Shown here piece after piece: positions 34,466-47,300 of a stretch of 64,000 bases of DNA. Both the position numbers and the translations under genes were made by a program. The first letter of the stretch is position 1. Every line of letters begins with the position of its first letter. The stretch covers positions 175,001 to 239,000 of the forward strand of contig JACEEZ010022532.1 in NCBI GenBank assembly GCA_016584305.1, read 5' to 3'. The notes under the pieces are model-generated. The model was not told the origin of the DNA. It was given only the letters and a program-made list of their open reading frames with translations, and searched no databases. Source of the stretch: Chionoecetes opilio (lineage: Eukaryota > Arthropoda > Malacostraca > Decapoda > Majidae).

Positions 34466-34861
34466 TCATCAAATGAAATAATCTATAAATTCATTAGTTT
34501 TCTTGTCTGTAGGAAATGCATATGTTGCACTCATGTGTTTTTTTTTATTATTTTATTATCTTTACATAATATTCCTCATACTTTATCAATCTTAAAAATG
34601 GGGTTTCCTGCCCCCGGGAATATTTATTGCCCGAGTTTGTGGTGGCATGTACTAAAATTTGCAAGGGGTTTTTTTTAGGGGGGGGTTTTTGCAAAAAAGC
34701 CGCAAAGGCCCAAAAGGCCAACGTTTTGGGGTAAGATTTTTTGTTTATATAGTTATTGGGATGGACAGCAGGTCCAATGGGGAACAATTGAATTTTCTAG
34801 AATAAAAGTGACACAAGACATGTTTTCGGGGAACGGAGGGAAAAATTTTTAAAAAAAGGGG

Positions 34862-35050
34862 TTTTGGTGTGTGTGTGTTTTTTTCTAGTGTGGGGGTTGT
34901 TGTGTGTGGTGTTGTTTTGGTTTGTGTGTGTGTGTTGTGGGGTGTGTGTGGGGGGGTTGGGGGGGGTGTGTTGTGTGTTTTGTGTGTGTGTTTGTGTGGT
35001 GTGGTTTGTTGTGTTGCTTTGTTGTGTTGTGTGTGTGTTTTGTTTTTATT
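34862..35050. repeat. (GT)n-rich tract, corrupted
   Basis: GTGTGTG and GGGGTG runs with T homopolymers; likely a GT microsatellite with base-calling noise. Confidence 0.7.
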
Positions 35051-35054
35051 TACT

Positions 35055-35110
35055 TTTATTTTACAAAGGGCCCTGAGCTACATTCGTATGGTTCTGTTCC
35101 AAAAATTTAC
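35055..35110 (-). mobile_element. CR1-like LINE 3'-end scrap
   Basis: GGGCCCTGAGCTACATTCGT and flanks match the LINE 3' end at 3560-3600 (GGGCCTGAGCTACACTCGTG) with substitutions. Confidence 0.5.
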
Positions 35111-35111
35111 T

Positions 35112-35375
35112 TTTTTTTTGGGCCTTAAATTAGTAGGGGAGGGGCCCAAAAGGGGCCAAAAATTTACTTGCCCCCTCCCCCATTTTAGAACAAGGCAAAT
35201 TAGGTATCGGTGGTTTCTTTAGGATGTCAAACTTTGTGAAAAACGATGTTTTACAGTCGATTTAATTCAAAATTGCCTTTTAAACCCCATTTAAAACCCC
35301 ATTTCACCCATAAAAAAATTAAAATTTTTTAATATCTTAAAAATTGTTATTTTGGCACTTAAAAAAAGATTAAAA
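35112..35375 (+). repeat. Left terminal inverted repeat of the PIN-like transposon (copy 1)
   Basis: The sequence TTTTAGAACAAGGCAAATTA...GATGTTTTACAGTCGATTT...GTTATTTTGGCACTT is the inverted complement of 48030-48245, the right end of the 44.4-48.3 kb copy, allowing for noise. The two ends therefore form a long (over 200 bp) TIR, with the coding region of copy 1 starting about 300 bp inside. Confidence 0.7.
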
Positions 35376-35629
35376 AATTGGAAACCCACCACAAATTCCT
35401 TTCTGCCAAGTACTTTCTCACAATATAGGGGGTTTGAAACCCATTTTAAATGGTGTTTTGGACCCCAAAATCCCCCCCAAAATTAGGGGTTTTCCCCCTT
35501 TTTTTGGAAATTTTTTACTCTTACTTTGTTTTCAGTTATCAAAAAAACCCCTTGCCCCCAAAAAACCCCGGGGTTCCACTCATTGTTACTTTTTCACTTT
35601 CTAATTGTTATTTTTTTTTCCTTGCAGGT

Positions 35630-38600
35630 TGAAAAAAGGGGTAGGGAAAACCACCAGAAGAACCCCTCAAAAGGAGAAGAACGAGTCTTTGCGAATGCTG
35701 CGTATTTTGCGAGCCCTTTCATTTCCAAAAAAAGCTAAATAACCCATTTGGCCCCGGGAACCCTGGAGTCGAAGGTTTAAAAATCCATTCTAAAAAAAAG
35801 GGCTGCCAAAACTTCGTAAAAGATGGTGTCTTTGATGGGGCTTTTCCATTGAAAAACGACATCCTAAAGGAGAAACAGCCCATCAAATTTTTCCACCAAA
35901 AGTGCAGAGAAAATTATCGAACAAGGGGAAACCCCCGATACCCCCAAAAAAAACACTCGTACATGTCCCTTTCCCGCTGACGATGGGAAACCCAGGTGGG
36001 GGCCTAGGGGTTTTGGATTTGCCCTGTCCCCGGCGATAGACAGGGTCGCAATTTGACTTTTCGATCGGGGCTGTTTATATGTGGGAAATCCATACCCTAA
36101 AGGGAAGAAACGTCAAACCCCTTTCAACTGGGACGGGGTCCACCACAGGGGCAAAGAGTGTTTGAGGGCAGCCATTCAGGAAACACTAGAGATTCAATGG
36201 GGAATGCTGCCCAAACACGACTTTTTTGAAATGGAGCAAAAAATTTTCGCTCTTCTATTCGCATTACATCTCGTTTACCAATATTAAAGCTGCTATTGCT
36301 AGGGCTAAGGGTTTGATAAATCTGACAATGCGTGTCCCTTTCAAAATTTTGTGAAAGGAGATTGAAGGGGGACTTTTCCTTTCCAAAAACCCATCTCTAT
36401 CAAAACCCTTGTCTTTTCTGAAAAAACCCCTTTGGTGCTATATAAAGCAGAGGTCAACTCTAAAACCAACGAGTTTGTACTACAGGGGAGATTGAAGGAA
36501 AAATTACAAAAAGCATTTGGAGACAGGATTTCATTCATCGTCCACCGGGGAAGTCTGATCTTGTATGCTCAGGGGATATCACAGTTCCCGAGGCCTTAAA
36601 AACACGTTGTGAGGCTAAAAAGTGCATGTAAATAAAAAATTGGGGGAATGTGAACCAAATCCTCTGATGATGCCAATTCGAAGAGGACGCTGTTGTTTTC
36701 CCCAAATAAGGCAGTTTGGTTATCAGGAAATGTATGGGTGCTTTAAATTTCAATCTGATCGTTATGTTTTCTAGGGGGAAATATGGAGACAAAAAAGTGC
36801 AAGGATTTTGTTCCGAACCCCCTTTGTATGATTTCGTTGCAGGGTTGTATTTAAAAAAAAGATTTTGGGACAGCGCTCCCCCCAAGCTTAAATCTGAGAC
36901 TCACAGGGGAAAAAACATTGAAATGGGTTCTTGCAATATGTCAAAAAATGATTTCTCTAGTTTTTTAAAATCCAACCCCAATAACTTTTGGGTTTAGTTT
37001 AAAGGGGGCCCTCCCACCACGACCATGGTAGTCGAAAATTTTTGATAGATGACATGTCCTCTCTTGGACACAGCATACCTTATGATGAAGTGGGGTAGAT
37101 TCCTCACTCCCCTTTTGCTTTGGACCAGCTGTTCATTTTTAATTCCAATTTGGGACGTTCATATACCACGTGACATTTCTGCCCTATGTCCGAGAATTTT
37201 TATTAAGACCACTGTTGATGCCGGGAATTGACAATTTTGATTAAAATTAACAGGCAATAGACGGAAAGAAAAACTACACTTCAATGGCTGTGGTGTTGTA
37301 ACAAAGGTTTCCTAGGCCAAAGAAACACCTTGCTTCCAAGGGCCAAACCCAAAAAACCCCAGAGCACGGGGCTGTGTGAGGAAAAAAATCAAAAAAGCTA
37401 AAAACAAACCCCATACTAAACAAAACCATGTGTGAAATGGGAAGTCAAAAAACTGGATAAGTCTGCTAGGTGTGGTAAATAAAAAAAATTGATTTGGGAA
37501 ATGGCCCCTGCAAAATCCCCCTGAAAACCTCACATTCCGGCTTGGGGTGGATTCAATTCTCTATTTTTCGAGGGGGAGAAATTTCCCCTTTACTCGAATA
37601 TGGTATCTCCCCTTCAATTTTAAAGCGCCCCCCTCTGGCCCTTTTCAGACTACACGACTTTCTGAAATTGGTTGAAATTGGGAAATGCAGTGGGGCCAAA
37701 AACATGTTCTGGGCACTGCTGACCTGGCACTATATAGCAAGGCTGAACAGATTTCTGGACTGAGCCCGATCCCTTGGGTGGTGAGTGACGATGAGGGGTT
37801 GGTGGGATGTCCACTAGGTTTCATAGCCCGTATAGGGAAGCTGTTTAGTGATGGGTTCCCCCCACAAAAATGCTGACAGTACCTGAAGTGTATGTCATGC
37901 GTCCGTGATTTGATGTTTCAAGGGAAACAGTATGCCAGAGGTAAAAGGAACCCGACTGGAAAACGAAGCACTGTTTCACTTTTTTCTACAGCTGCCCGAA
38001 AAAAATTTTCAATGAAAAACAAGGGTTTCCCTGGTTGGATGATGAAGAACCCCCCACTAATTGCAGGATCTAGGGGAATACCTTCAAAGCAAACCCCGGA
38101 AACCCGCACTGCTGTGTGTCAGGAGATTTAAATGCCCCTTTTCATCCTCTCTTCCAGTACAATGAAGAAGTTTTAAAAACCACCCGGAAGGGGGCCAAAC
38201 AGCCCAAAATTTTCCCTTAATGGATTACTTTCTGGATGCTGGTGACAAACCCCCTTGAAGTTACTTCGGGCAGAACCCTGAGGCTGATTTTTAAAGGGAC
38301 CCTTTTCGCCGTCCTTTAAGTCATACCCTACTTGTTCCTGGGAGGCCGCAGGGAAAATATTTCACGATAAAACCCCAGTCTAGGGGGCGGAAATGCTCAC
38401 TTGGAGGTGTTCCCGCTCCACGAATGTTTTTAGCACATGTCGGAAGGGGGTTTTGTTGTGAAACGCTCAAAAGGACTTTCAACTGCGTTCCCGGATCAGG
38501 TCTCGAACAGAGTTTCCCAAACGCGAGGCTAAAAGCCAAGGTGGGTTGGCTCCCGGGTTTCACCTGAGGAAAGGAGCCTTAGTTCGTGGCTGCTGACCCG

Positions 38601-38955
38601 CCCATAACCCGGGGGGAAAAGCAGAACGATTAAAGAAAAGTGTACACCCACCAAATCCAAGAAAAACACTGAAGAACTTGGACATGCTCGAGTGATCAAG
38701 GACCAGATTAAGGGTTAAAAACATCAAGGAATACACAAGGAAAATGCCAAGATCCATTTAAACCCGGGAAAATGTGGGGAACCTCCCTAGTTAATAAATA
38801 GGGTCAGGGGCATTCCCGAAGAAGTCGAAGAGTTTTTTGAAGGGATTTCCCAAAAGGGGCAGGAAATTTCAATCAGTTCACGGAAAAAAAAAAAAGGGGT
38901 TTGGGGGGGAAAAGAAAGGGAAATTTTTTGGGATCCAATCCCCAAGATTATCAGG
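35630..38955 (+). pseudogene. PIN-like transposon protein, copy 1 (N-terminal and central part)
   Basis: Heavily frame-broken. The N-terminal part, absent from copy 2, includes VFDGAFPLKNDILKEKQPI, then FHQKCRENYRTRGNP, a His/Cys-type motif (H-x3-C-x3-Y) known at the start of this family. From about 36960 it parallels 44366-46265: HHDHGS near 37015, YDEV near 37080, DGKN near 37257, then KAEQI, QGKQYARG (37920) and a FWDPIPK-equivalent near 38930. It is interrupted by the RTE copy D at about 38958, so the PIN-like and Cys-rich C-terminal parts are missing. Confidence 0.65.
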
Positions 38956-38959
38956 GAAA

Positions 38960-40812
38960 GTCAAGAATCCCTGTTTACGCCCGGGCTAGAAAACCCCCCT
39001 GGGAGAGACAAGGAGAGGTATGTCCCGGGTCTCGTGAGGATGTCGAGGGTCATTTTAACGCTAAGGGCCTCCGAAACCCCCCCTACCAAGCCCTGAAAAA
39101 GCTCCCTTTTTCCCAAATCTCCCTTTTGGGGGAGTGCTATTCAAAAACAGATGGGCGCCTCGTTTCGGACATTGGGTGGGGCAGATGGCCCCGTTGGGCT
39201 GAGTACTTTGGGCAGTTTTTTCACGGGGACCCTCCAACTGGCAGCTTCACACCCCTGGGTTAAAAGGCAGTGGATGCCGATCCCCCAAATTTAAAGAAAC
39301 CGCCCCCCCTCTTGACGAAGTCAGAGAGGTTTTAGAAAAGTTGAGGGGGGAAAGGCAGTGGTTTGTAATATCAGTGCGGGGGCTCCCCAAAACTGGGGGT
39401 TAGGGCCATTTATCCGCGGGGTTTCCCTGCTGTCCTGACTGCCGGTTTTGGGCCAAAAATTTTTTTTTTAAAAGGTTTCCATTCCCCCCTTACTGGAAAA
39501 GGGGGGGGGTGTCCCCATTTTGGAAAAGGGGAAAAGGGGAAACCTTTAGGAATGCCCCCAATTACCGCGGTATTACACTGCTCAGCGTACCAGGAAGGTG
39601 CTTGCCATCTATTGCGCACGAATTCCAGTCATCGGGTGAAGATCAGAGACCTCAGCAGTCTGGGTTCACGCCTGGTAAGTCAAAAAACGGACCGTATCCT
39701 AGCGCTTGTGTCCTGGTGGAACGCCGACGTGATTTCGAAGGGGATGCTTGCACCCTATGTTGATCCAAGAAGGCTTTTGCCCAGTGCATCTGAGTCACTC
39801 GGGGATCTTCTGCGATTTCGGGGGTTTCCCCTGCAAGGAATTGGTTTGAAAGGTTGATTCTGGGACTGGAGTGCTGTGAAGTGTGGGGCAGGGGTATCCA
39901 GCTTCTTTCCTGGAATCGGAGTGAGGCCCAAAGGGGCGTCCTTGCCCCATCACTTTCAACGCTTGATGGATGGGATTGGACAAATTGTATAGATAAAGTG
40001 ATTGGGAATCCGTCGGGAACACCCAAAATCACTGATCTTGTTTTTTCATGAGCGTAATCTTTTCTGATCGCTGGAGGTCCTTGTGATGGCTCCGAGGCGC
40101 TGCACGAGGAGGGGAAGCCCCTTTTGGGGTTTAGGTCTCCGGCTCAAGACCCGGTCCCGGGTTTGGAGACTTACTAGAAAGCAGTACAGTCTGTTCATGC
40201 GTGTGGGAGGACATGAGATCTTGGAAAGTTTAATACCTTGGGGGCAGTCATATGAGGGGGTCACGAAGAGTCTTTTCGGCGGATTGGCAAACCCCCGGTG
40301 TTATGGACTCGCTCAGCGGGGGTATTTTTGGGGTTGTCGGTACCGGCAGGGGACAAGATCCGGATCTTCAACGCTTTTGGGCCGTCTTACTCAGGTTGTG
40401 AGGGCATGGACATAAATAGTGACTTTAAGAGACGAATCAATGCCTTTTGGTAATAAGTGTCTTCGCAGAATCATGGGGTATCCTGGGATGATTTCGTGTC
40501 AAATCAGCGATTTTCACCATGAGACTGAATCGAGGGCCTATTCCTGCATAGTCCGTCAGCGCCAATTCGGCTATATGGGCATGTGGCACCTACCCTGAAA
40601 CCGATCCTTCCCACGGGTTGTATTGTAAAAAAACAAACCCCGGGGGGGAGGAGGCCAAGGGGGCCCCACAAGGCTCGGGCTGGGGAAAATTTATTTTCTT
40701 GTCGAAGCTGCGGGGATGGGAAATGGCCCGCATGGGAACTCGCGCTGGTGACCCCCGGGGGTGGCGTCGTGGGTGGGGGAGGCGACGCGCTCCCCCGTAT
40801 GCCCCAATGATT
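38960..40812 (+). mobile_element. RTE-type LINE, copy D (5'-truncated, error-rich)
   Basis: Plus-strand RTE sequence begins in the EN-RT linker (ERYVPGSREDVEGHFNAKGL near 39015). It goes on through ITLLSVPG (39570), QQSGFTPGKS (39655), the palm and the C-terminal region to CGTATGCCCCAATGATT just before the N at 40813, so the GATT tail is lost. It sits inside the PIN-like transposon copy 1. Confidence 0.8.
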
Positions 40813-40813
40813 N
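40813..40813. other. Single N: probable assembly junction
   Basis: Falls exactly at the 3' end of RTE copy D and the start of a truncated Helitron end. Confidence 0.6.
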
Positions 40814-40918
40814 ATATCTCATAATGCTTATGACCTCCCCTGGTCAACCTGATTCAAAAATGTGCCATATGAGGTGTTTGCGCCACGGGGGGGCGGAACC
40901 TATACACACACACACACA

Positions 40919-40959
<41 letters not shown>

Positions 40960-40987
40960 GACACACTTTCGCTTTTATTAATATAGA
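40814..40987 (-). mobile_element. Helitron-like element, copy 3 (5' end only)
   Basis: Matches the 5' terminal 170 bp of copies 1 and 2, including ATATCTCATAATG, CCTGGTCAACC, TGTGCCATATGAGG, a CA/GACA tract, and TCTATATTAATAAAAGCG on the minus strand at 40987. The rest is missing beyond the N. Confidence 0.65.
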
Positions 40988-41050
40988 TAGATAGATGTTA
41001 GAAGTGAATACTGACTGACACCAGTGCATTGTACCAATGTAGTCTTCATT

Positions 41051-41378
41051 GTTTCCCAGCGTTATCCCTGTGGATTTTCAGTGCCTTATACTGAACAATG
41101 ATTGCAAAGCTACTATGTTTTGCCACGGTATATTGTGAAAGGAGGTTTAATAAGGGGAAGGCGCATCAAGCAGCCTCCCCCTTATTAAACCTGCCCACTA
41201 TATTAATATAGTGGGCAGTAGGCAAAATTAATTTAGTGGGCAGGCTTAATTAAGGCTGCTTGATGCGCCTCCCCCTTATTAAACCTCCTTTCACAATATA
41301 CCGTGGCAAAACATAGTAGCTTTGCAATCATTGTTCAGTATAAGGCACTAAATATCCACAGGGATAACGCTGGCAAAC
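41051..41378. repeat. Foldback repeat with 125-bp arms
   Basis: Arms 41051-41175 and 41254-41378 are inverted complements with very few mismatches (for example TTTTCAGTGCC versus ATTTAGTGCC). The 78-bp centre has its own palindrome, CTGCCCACTATATTAATATAGTGGGCAG, in two pieces of 14. Candidate foldback element or snapback duplication. Confidence 0.92.
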
Positions 41379-41399
41379 AATTAAGATTCTACATCGGCA

Positions 41400-41720
41400 C
41401 GATACTGGAAGAAGCGGCATGGTTACAATACCCATAATCGTCCCATTATATAAAATTAATCAGAATACTGAAGCGCTCCTATACTAGAGAAATAATTATG
41501 GTCCAATATCGGGCACATAATCGGCCCGCTTTACAAAATTAATTGGGCCGCTGCCTACCGCGGCGGATGCGGATAACTTTAATAAATCGAACCAGTACTG
41601 GCAGCCGCATTTAAAGATGTCGATACAGACCCAATACAATAAACTCCGGATTACCGATGGCCCATAATTTTATTGTTTGCTGGGTCATGTTCAGTAAAGG
41701 TAATATCGGTTAAGGCTGGT
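41400..41720. other. Unassigned DNA
   Basis: AT-rich with repeated AAAATTAATTGGGC-like motifs. No coding signal. Confidence 0.3.
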
Positions 41721-41724
41721 ACTG

Positions 41725-42684
41725 TCTCTTATGTTGTAAAAGAAATATGATGGTGACTGATCCACTTTATCATTCCTGGAAACACTAAAAACTCCCTCGT
41801 AATGCTGCTGCAACATATTGGCGATTTCCTGGGTTCCCTGATGCTTAGCCCGCTCGGGCTCGTTAGAGGACCATCACCAGCTCTGACTTTTGATTTTCTT
41901 GCCGCATACGTGTAAAAGTACTTGGGAGTTGTATTAATGCAGGATATTGACTTTGCTTCTTTCAAATAAAAGTCTGCCTCCACTGATAGTTTTCAGTTTT
42001 AAGGTTTCTTCTAAAAACATAATTTTATTTTCAAGTTGTTGTTTCGTTGACTCATTTGAAGCCTTTTCAGTTTCTTACGAAGCTTTCCTTGCTTATTCAT
42101 TAAAATTTTCCTATCTCTGGATATGTTTCGGTTAGGCGCCCTTTTTCTCAGGGGTAGGCTACATATTTCATGGATATTTGAAGCCAACTTGTTTGTATTT
42201 GTTTATATTGCTTCTCAACAGTCCTTCATTATTTGATCCCAATTCGCTGTCCCGAGATCCTTTTGAGTTCCTACGACGCGACTGACTCACTAAAAAAGTT
42301 GAGGTGTCCAAAACTCATTGGTTGTTCACGTTGTGGCACGGTTGTTCCGTGCTTATTGTCTTACGCTGCGTATCAGTGATTATGTTAGTTTTTAGGGTAA
42401 TAAAGTTATGATCAGAGATGTTAGTTTTAAAAACATCAAAACTGTGTATGAGTTGCTCATCATCGTTAACCATCATAATGTCGAGTATGTTGCCATCTCT
42501 TGTTGGGGTGTCAATAATTTGTGTTAGACATAATTTATAATTCATCAGCAAAGCGAAGCAGTGCATCTGATTGCATCCTCATGCCTTTCGTTCCACCATA
42601 GACTATTTCCAAATTCCGATCTATCAGTGGGAAATTGAGATTACCTGATAGAACTAAAATATGTAAGGGAGAACACACACACAC

Positions 42685-42781
<97 letters not shown>

Positions 42782-42900
42782 TATATATATACACACACAA
42801 TACACACACATACATACAGTGGCTTGCACAAACATTCAGAAGGGTAGGGGCTCATCTCCATAAAAAGGGCACTCACCAAAAACTTACAAATTCTGGAAGA
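41725..42900 (-). mobile_element. CR1/jockey-type LINE fragment (endonuclease C-terminus to RT start)
   Basis: Leftward from 42890: LVLSGNLNFPLIDRNLE (the GDFN-type endonuclease strand, altered to GNLN), MRMQSDALLRFADEL, then LTQIIDTPTRDGNILDIMM and ISDHNFITLKTN (SDH catalytic motif). After a broken linker come EADFYLKEAKSISCINTTPK, YTYAARKSKVRAGDGPL. A CA/TA microsatellite at 42673-42805 interrupts the start of this region. RT proper is absent. Confidence 0.75.
42673..42810. repeat. (CA)n(TA)n compound microsatellite
   Basis: CA repeat followed by about 60 bp of TA, then ACAC/ATAC bits. Confidence 0.95.
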
Positions 42901-43119
42901 CTACAATCTTGTTCATGCGAGCTCACTTGTACGTGTATAAATAGTCATGTGCGATGTGCCTGTGGGACAAAAATTGACGTGATATCTTTCGCACTTAAAA
43001 CACGTGAAGGATTTATCAAAGTAACATGGCTATAATTTTGCATTTACATATCTTGAGAACACAATAATGACATCAGCTAGAACCTTATCATGACGCCCAT
43101 CTTTGGAAAGGCTGTAGAC

Positions 43120-43200
43120 CAGTGGTTCTTAATCTTTTTTAGTGCTCGTACCCTTTGAGATCTAATATATTTGCCTCGTACCCCCGGTCAGAAAAAAAGT
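43120..43200 (+). mobile_element. hAT-type transposon terminus
   Basis: CAGTGGTTCTTAATCTTTTT followed by AGTGCTCGTACCC is a typical hAT end (CAGNGGTTCTNAANCTTTTT). The opposite inverted end was not found nearby. Confidence 0.5.
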
Positions 43201-44360
43201 TTAATTAGAGTAAGGAGTAATGGTCGGCATGGTACTGTTTGGTACATACGACCGAATTTATAAGAACCTTTCCTCTTGGACATGTGACAAATTCACAGTC
43301 AAGAAGAGCTCAGCCAAATGGCCGCCACGCGGGTGCGGGGGACTTGTCTGCGATGCGTAATTGTACTTGACGAGTCCTGTTCCTGTCCAGACCCCTGACC
43401 GTATAGTATGCACTTTTCAGTGCGGGACACAAACAACTAGCTCAGCCCATCAAGTAATATGTTTGAGAGGAAATGAATAAGGGCCGTTTTCTGTTCTGTA
43501 CCAAATTTCGTTCTTTTCGTTACCAAATTTAAGTCCAATACCAAATCATGGGATTCATTACCAGATGGATTTTTCATTACCAAATTATCCTAATTTAGTA
43601 ATGAAACATACCAAATGGCAACTCTGCAGCCAACAGACGCATGAACACGTACACACGAGTATAGACCTCGATGTACGCAACGGTAAACAAGAAAAAACGA
43701 CATATGACGGTAACTAATATATTTTGCAAGTTATTGTAGTATGACTTAATGATGAACCATTGGACTCCAGGTGTTAAGACAATGGACCCATTACTCTACT
43801 TGAGGTAAGGATTGATTTGACATCTTCAAGCCTCATATAGTTGGGCAGTGATGTTGATTTTTCTATGTGAACAGTATTTTTGATGATACAGCCAATTAAG
43901 TACAGGAAAATGTATACGCTCTAAAACGACTGGCGCCATGTTGTGACGTCACTAGCTTAGACAACAGAGCAAAACAGCTGTAAAGCGGCCGCTACTATTA
44001 TGTACTACCTACTAATACACCAACTTGCATTACCCCTACTACCGCAAGATGACCAGTAATCCTCCTTCAAGTGATGTAGTAGGTATTCACTGTGTTTGTG
44101 AATATGTAAGTTGTAGTTTATAAGGAAAAAGTGGATAGACAGAGATAAGTGGCCCGTGACACCTGACAAGTGACGACTTCTGGGATCGGCATTCCTTATA
44201 GAGAGCTTAAATGAACCTGCAATGACATGTAAAGCTAGACAGATAGACGAACTCATAGAGGAACAGGTAGAAATGTATGGCTTTCTTTCCCCACATAAGC
44301 AAAAACATACACCCTTCGTCACTCTACTCACCACTACAACCTTTACTAACCATAAATTAC
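43200..44360. other. Anonymous DNA
   Basis: Includes a TACCAAAT(T)-motif-rich stretch at 43500-43620. No exon or transposon body recognised. Confidence 0.3.
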
Positions 44361-44365
44361 TTTAC

Positions 44366-47300
44366 TAACCCCAATACATTTGGTTTAGGTGTCAAGCTGC
44401 ACCACGACCATGGTAGTCGAGAACTGATAGATGACCTGTCCTCTCTTGGACACAGCATACCTTATGATGAAGTGCGTAGATTCCTCACTGCCATTGCTTT
44501 GGACCAGCTGAGCTGTCAACCAAGTCTGACGTTCATATACCACGTGACATTTCTGTCTATGATCCTGAGAATGTTATTAAGACCACTGTTGATGCCACAA
44601 TTGACAATTTCGATCAAAATGAGCAGACAATAGACGGAAAGAACACTACACATTCAATGGCTGTGGTGTTGTATCAAAGGTCTCCTAGGCCAGAAGAAAC
44701 ACCTTGCATTCCAAGATCAAACCTAAAAACCCTAGATGCACAGAGCTGTGATGAGGAGGAAATCAAACGCTACAACAAACCCCATACTAAACCAGAACCA
44801 TGTGTGAAATGGGAAGTCAAAGAACTGGATAAGTCTGCTAGTGAAGTGGTACTAAAAGACTTGATTTGGTAAATGGCCCGTGCAAGTCCCCCTGAAACCT
44901 CACGTATTTCGGCTTGGGGTGGATTCAATTCTCTAGTTAGCGAGAGAGAAATTCCACTGACTCGAATATGGTATCTCCCATTCATTAATGCGCCACCCTC
45001 TAACTTCTCTACGATCTACACGACTTTGCTGAAATTGGTTGAAATTGCAAATGCAGTGGGACAAGAACATGTTCTGGTCACTGCTGACCTGGCAATATAT
45101 AGCAAGGCTGAACAGATTCTCTGGACTGAGCCAGATCCCTTGGCTGGTCGAGTTACGATGAGGCTTGGTGGGATGCATCTCACTATGGCTTTCATAGCTA
45201 GTATAGGGAAGCTGTTAGTGATGGTGGTCTCCACAACATGCTGACAGTACCTGAAGTGTATGCTCATGCGTCCGTGAGTTTGATGTTGCAAGGGAAGCAG
45301 TATGCCAGAGGTCTAAGAGAAATCAGACTGGTACACGAAGCACAGTTTCACTTGTTTCTATTAGCTGCCGAAACCTTTGCAATGAGAAACAAGTTGCCCT
45401 GGTTGGATGATGAGACCACGCACTTAATTGCAGATCTAGAGAATACCTTCAAAATGCAATCCCCGGAAGCCTGCACTGCTGTGTGTCAGGAGATTGAAAT
45501 GCGCTTGTCATCCTCTCTTCTCAGTACAATGAAGTTCAAAGACACAGGAAGAGAACAATCAGCAACATTCCGTTACTGGATTAGCTTTCTGGATGCTGGT
45601 GACACCCTCTTGAAGTTACTTCGGGCAGACCATGAGGATTTTGAAATGCACCTTACCGCCGTCCTTGAAGTCATACCGTACTTCTTCCTGGCAGGCCGCA
45701 GCAACTATGCACGATACACCCCAGTCTATGTTGCGGAAATGCGTCACTTGGAGGTGTCAGCTCCACGAATGTTTCAGCACACGTCGGAAGGTGGTTTCGT
45801 TGTGATACGCTCAGAAAGGACTTTCAACTGCGTTCCTACGGATCAGGCTCTCGAACAGAGTATCAATCGCGAGGCTAAAAGCCAAGGTGGTGTCATCGGT
45901 TACACACTGAGGAAAGGAGCCTTAGTTCGCTGGCTGCTGACCCGCCACATAACCGGGAATACGCAGAACGATTCAAAGAAATGTGTACACCTACCAAGTC
46001 CAAGAATACACATGAAGAACTTGGACATGCTCGAGTGACCAAGGACCAGAATGATGTTAAAGTCATCAAGGAATACACCAAGGAACAATGCCAAGATCCA
46101 TTTGACCTGGAAAGTGTGGCAACCTCCCTAGTTAATATAACTAGTGGTCAGGTGGCATCAGAAGAAGTCGAAGAGTCGATGAAGGGAGTGCCACAAAAGG
46201 GTCGGGAAATGTTCAATCAGTTCACGAAAGAAAGCCTTGGGGACGAAAAGAAGAGGAATTTCTGGGATCCAATCCCCAAGACAGTAGTCAAAACGTTTTC
46301 TGCTATGAGGAAGTGTCTTTCCAGTGATAAGGAAGGGAAGATAATGATCGATACGGAGGTACTCTTCAGAAGACTGCTTGCAGTGTCAAAGAACCGTGAT
46401 GTGGATATGCGCAAGGTCCTCTCCTACGAATTGGCAGCTGTTCCGCCTTCAATGTTCCACGACGATGGTTCGATGAGGAAGACCAACAAGCAGATCTTGC
46501 CAAAAAGCTGGAAGCAAATACGGATGAAATTCTTGTCCTTCCTAGTCAGAATTCCCCGACGTCATAGCAGTCTGCTGCATACCTCATTGATGGCATGGCA
46601 ATGTGTCAGGCCCTGAACGAGAATCATTTCAAGACTTTCAATGATCTTGGAAGGTGTTCTGGACCGAATTGTGCGTCTTCTGAAGAACAGTGCCATGGAT
46701 CCTTCCATTGACGTTGTGACGTTGGTCTTTGACCGGTGCGACAGAGAACAGTCAATTAAGTCGACTGAACGACACAGACGAGGAATGATGGATTCCGGAT
46801 TCAACTACCAGATATAAGGGAACAGGGACGTCCCGAACTACAGGAACTTCCTCAAAACCAGTACCAACAAGGCTAGTTTAGCTTCATTCATCTGTCAGTA
46901 CATCTGCGACAATGGACAAGATCTCCTGCCTGCAGATAAATCGGTAGTACTGGCAGGTGGATTTGAAGATGGAGAAGTGGTCAAAGTTCTGAATGAAGTG
47001 GGTGTGTCCAGTCTTGAGGGGCTGTACAGCACACAAGAGGAGGCGGACACTCGTCTGGTATTGCATGCAATCATGTTATCGAGAGACCATCCAAGGATAA
47101 TCATTCGGTGTGACGACACGGATGTCCTCGTCTTGTTGGTGTATTACTTGAGCAGGGGAGCACTGGCAGATAAAGTATATATGCATGCTGGGCACTCAGG
47201 GAAATTCGTCTCAAAGGAACGATTCATACCTGTTCACCATATCAGTACCAAACTCGGCAAAGCAGCATGCAAGTCATTACCAGCCGTGCATGCTCTGTCA

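Larger units (their letters stand above)
34575..40812. other. Error-rich block
   Basis: Excess of G, C, T and A homopolymers and frequent single-base indels compared with the homologous stretches at 44366-46265, 24255-24648 and 28022-28858. The change is abrupt and the block ends exactly at the N at 40813. This looks like uncorrected read sequence. Features inside it are listed separately, and their frame breaks should not be over-read. Confidence 0.7.

Noticed and set aside
44005..44334. 109-codon minus-strand ORF
   Set aside because: No recognisable motif, outside the homologous part of the PIN-like element.
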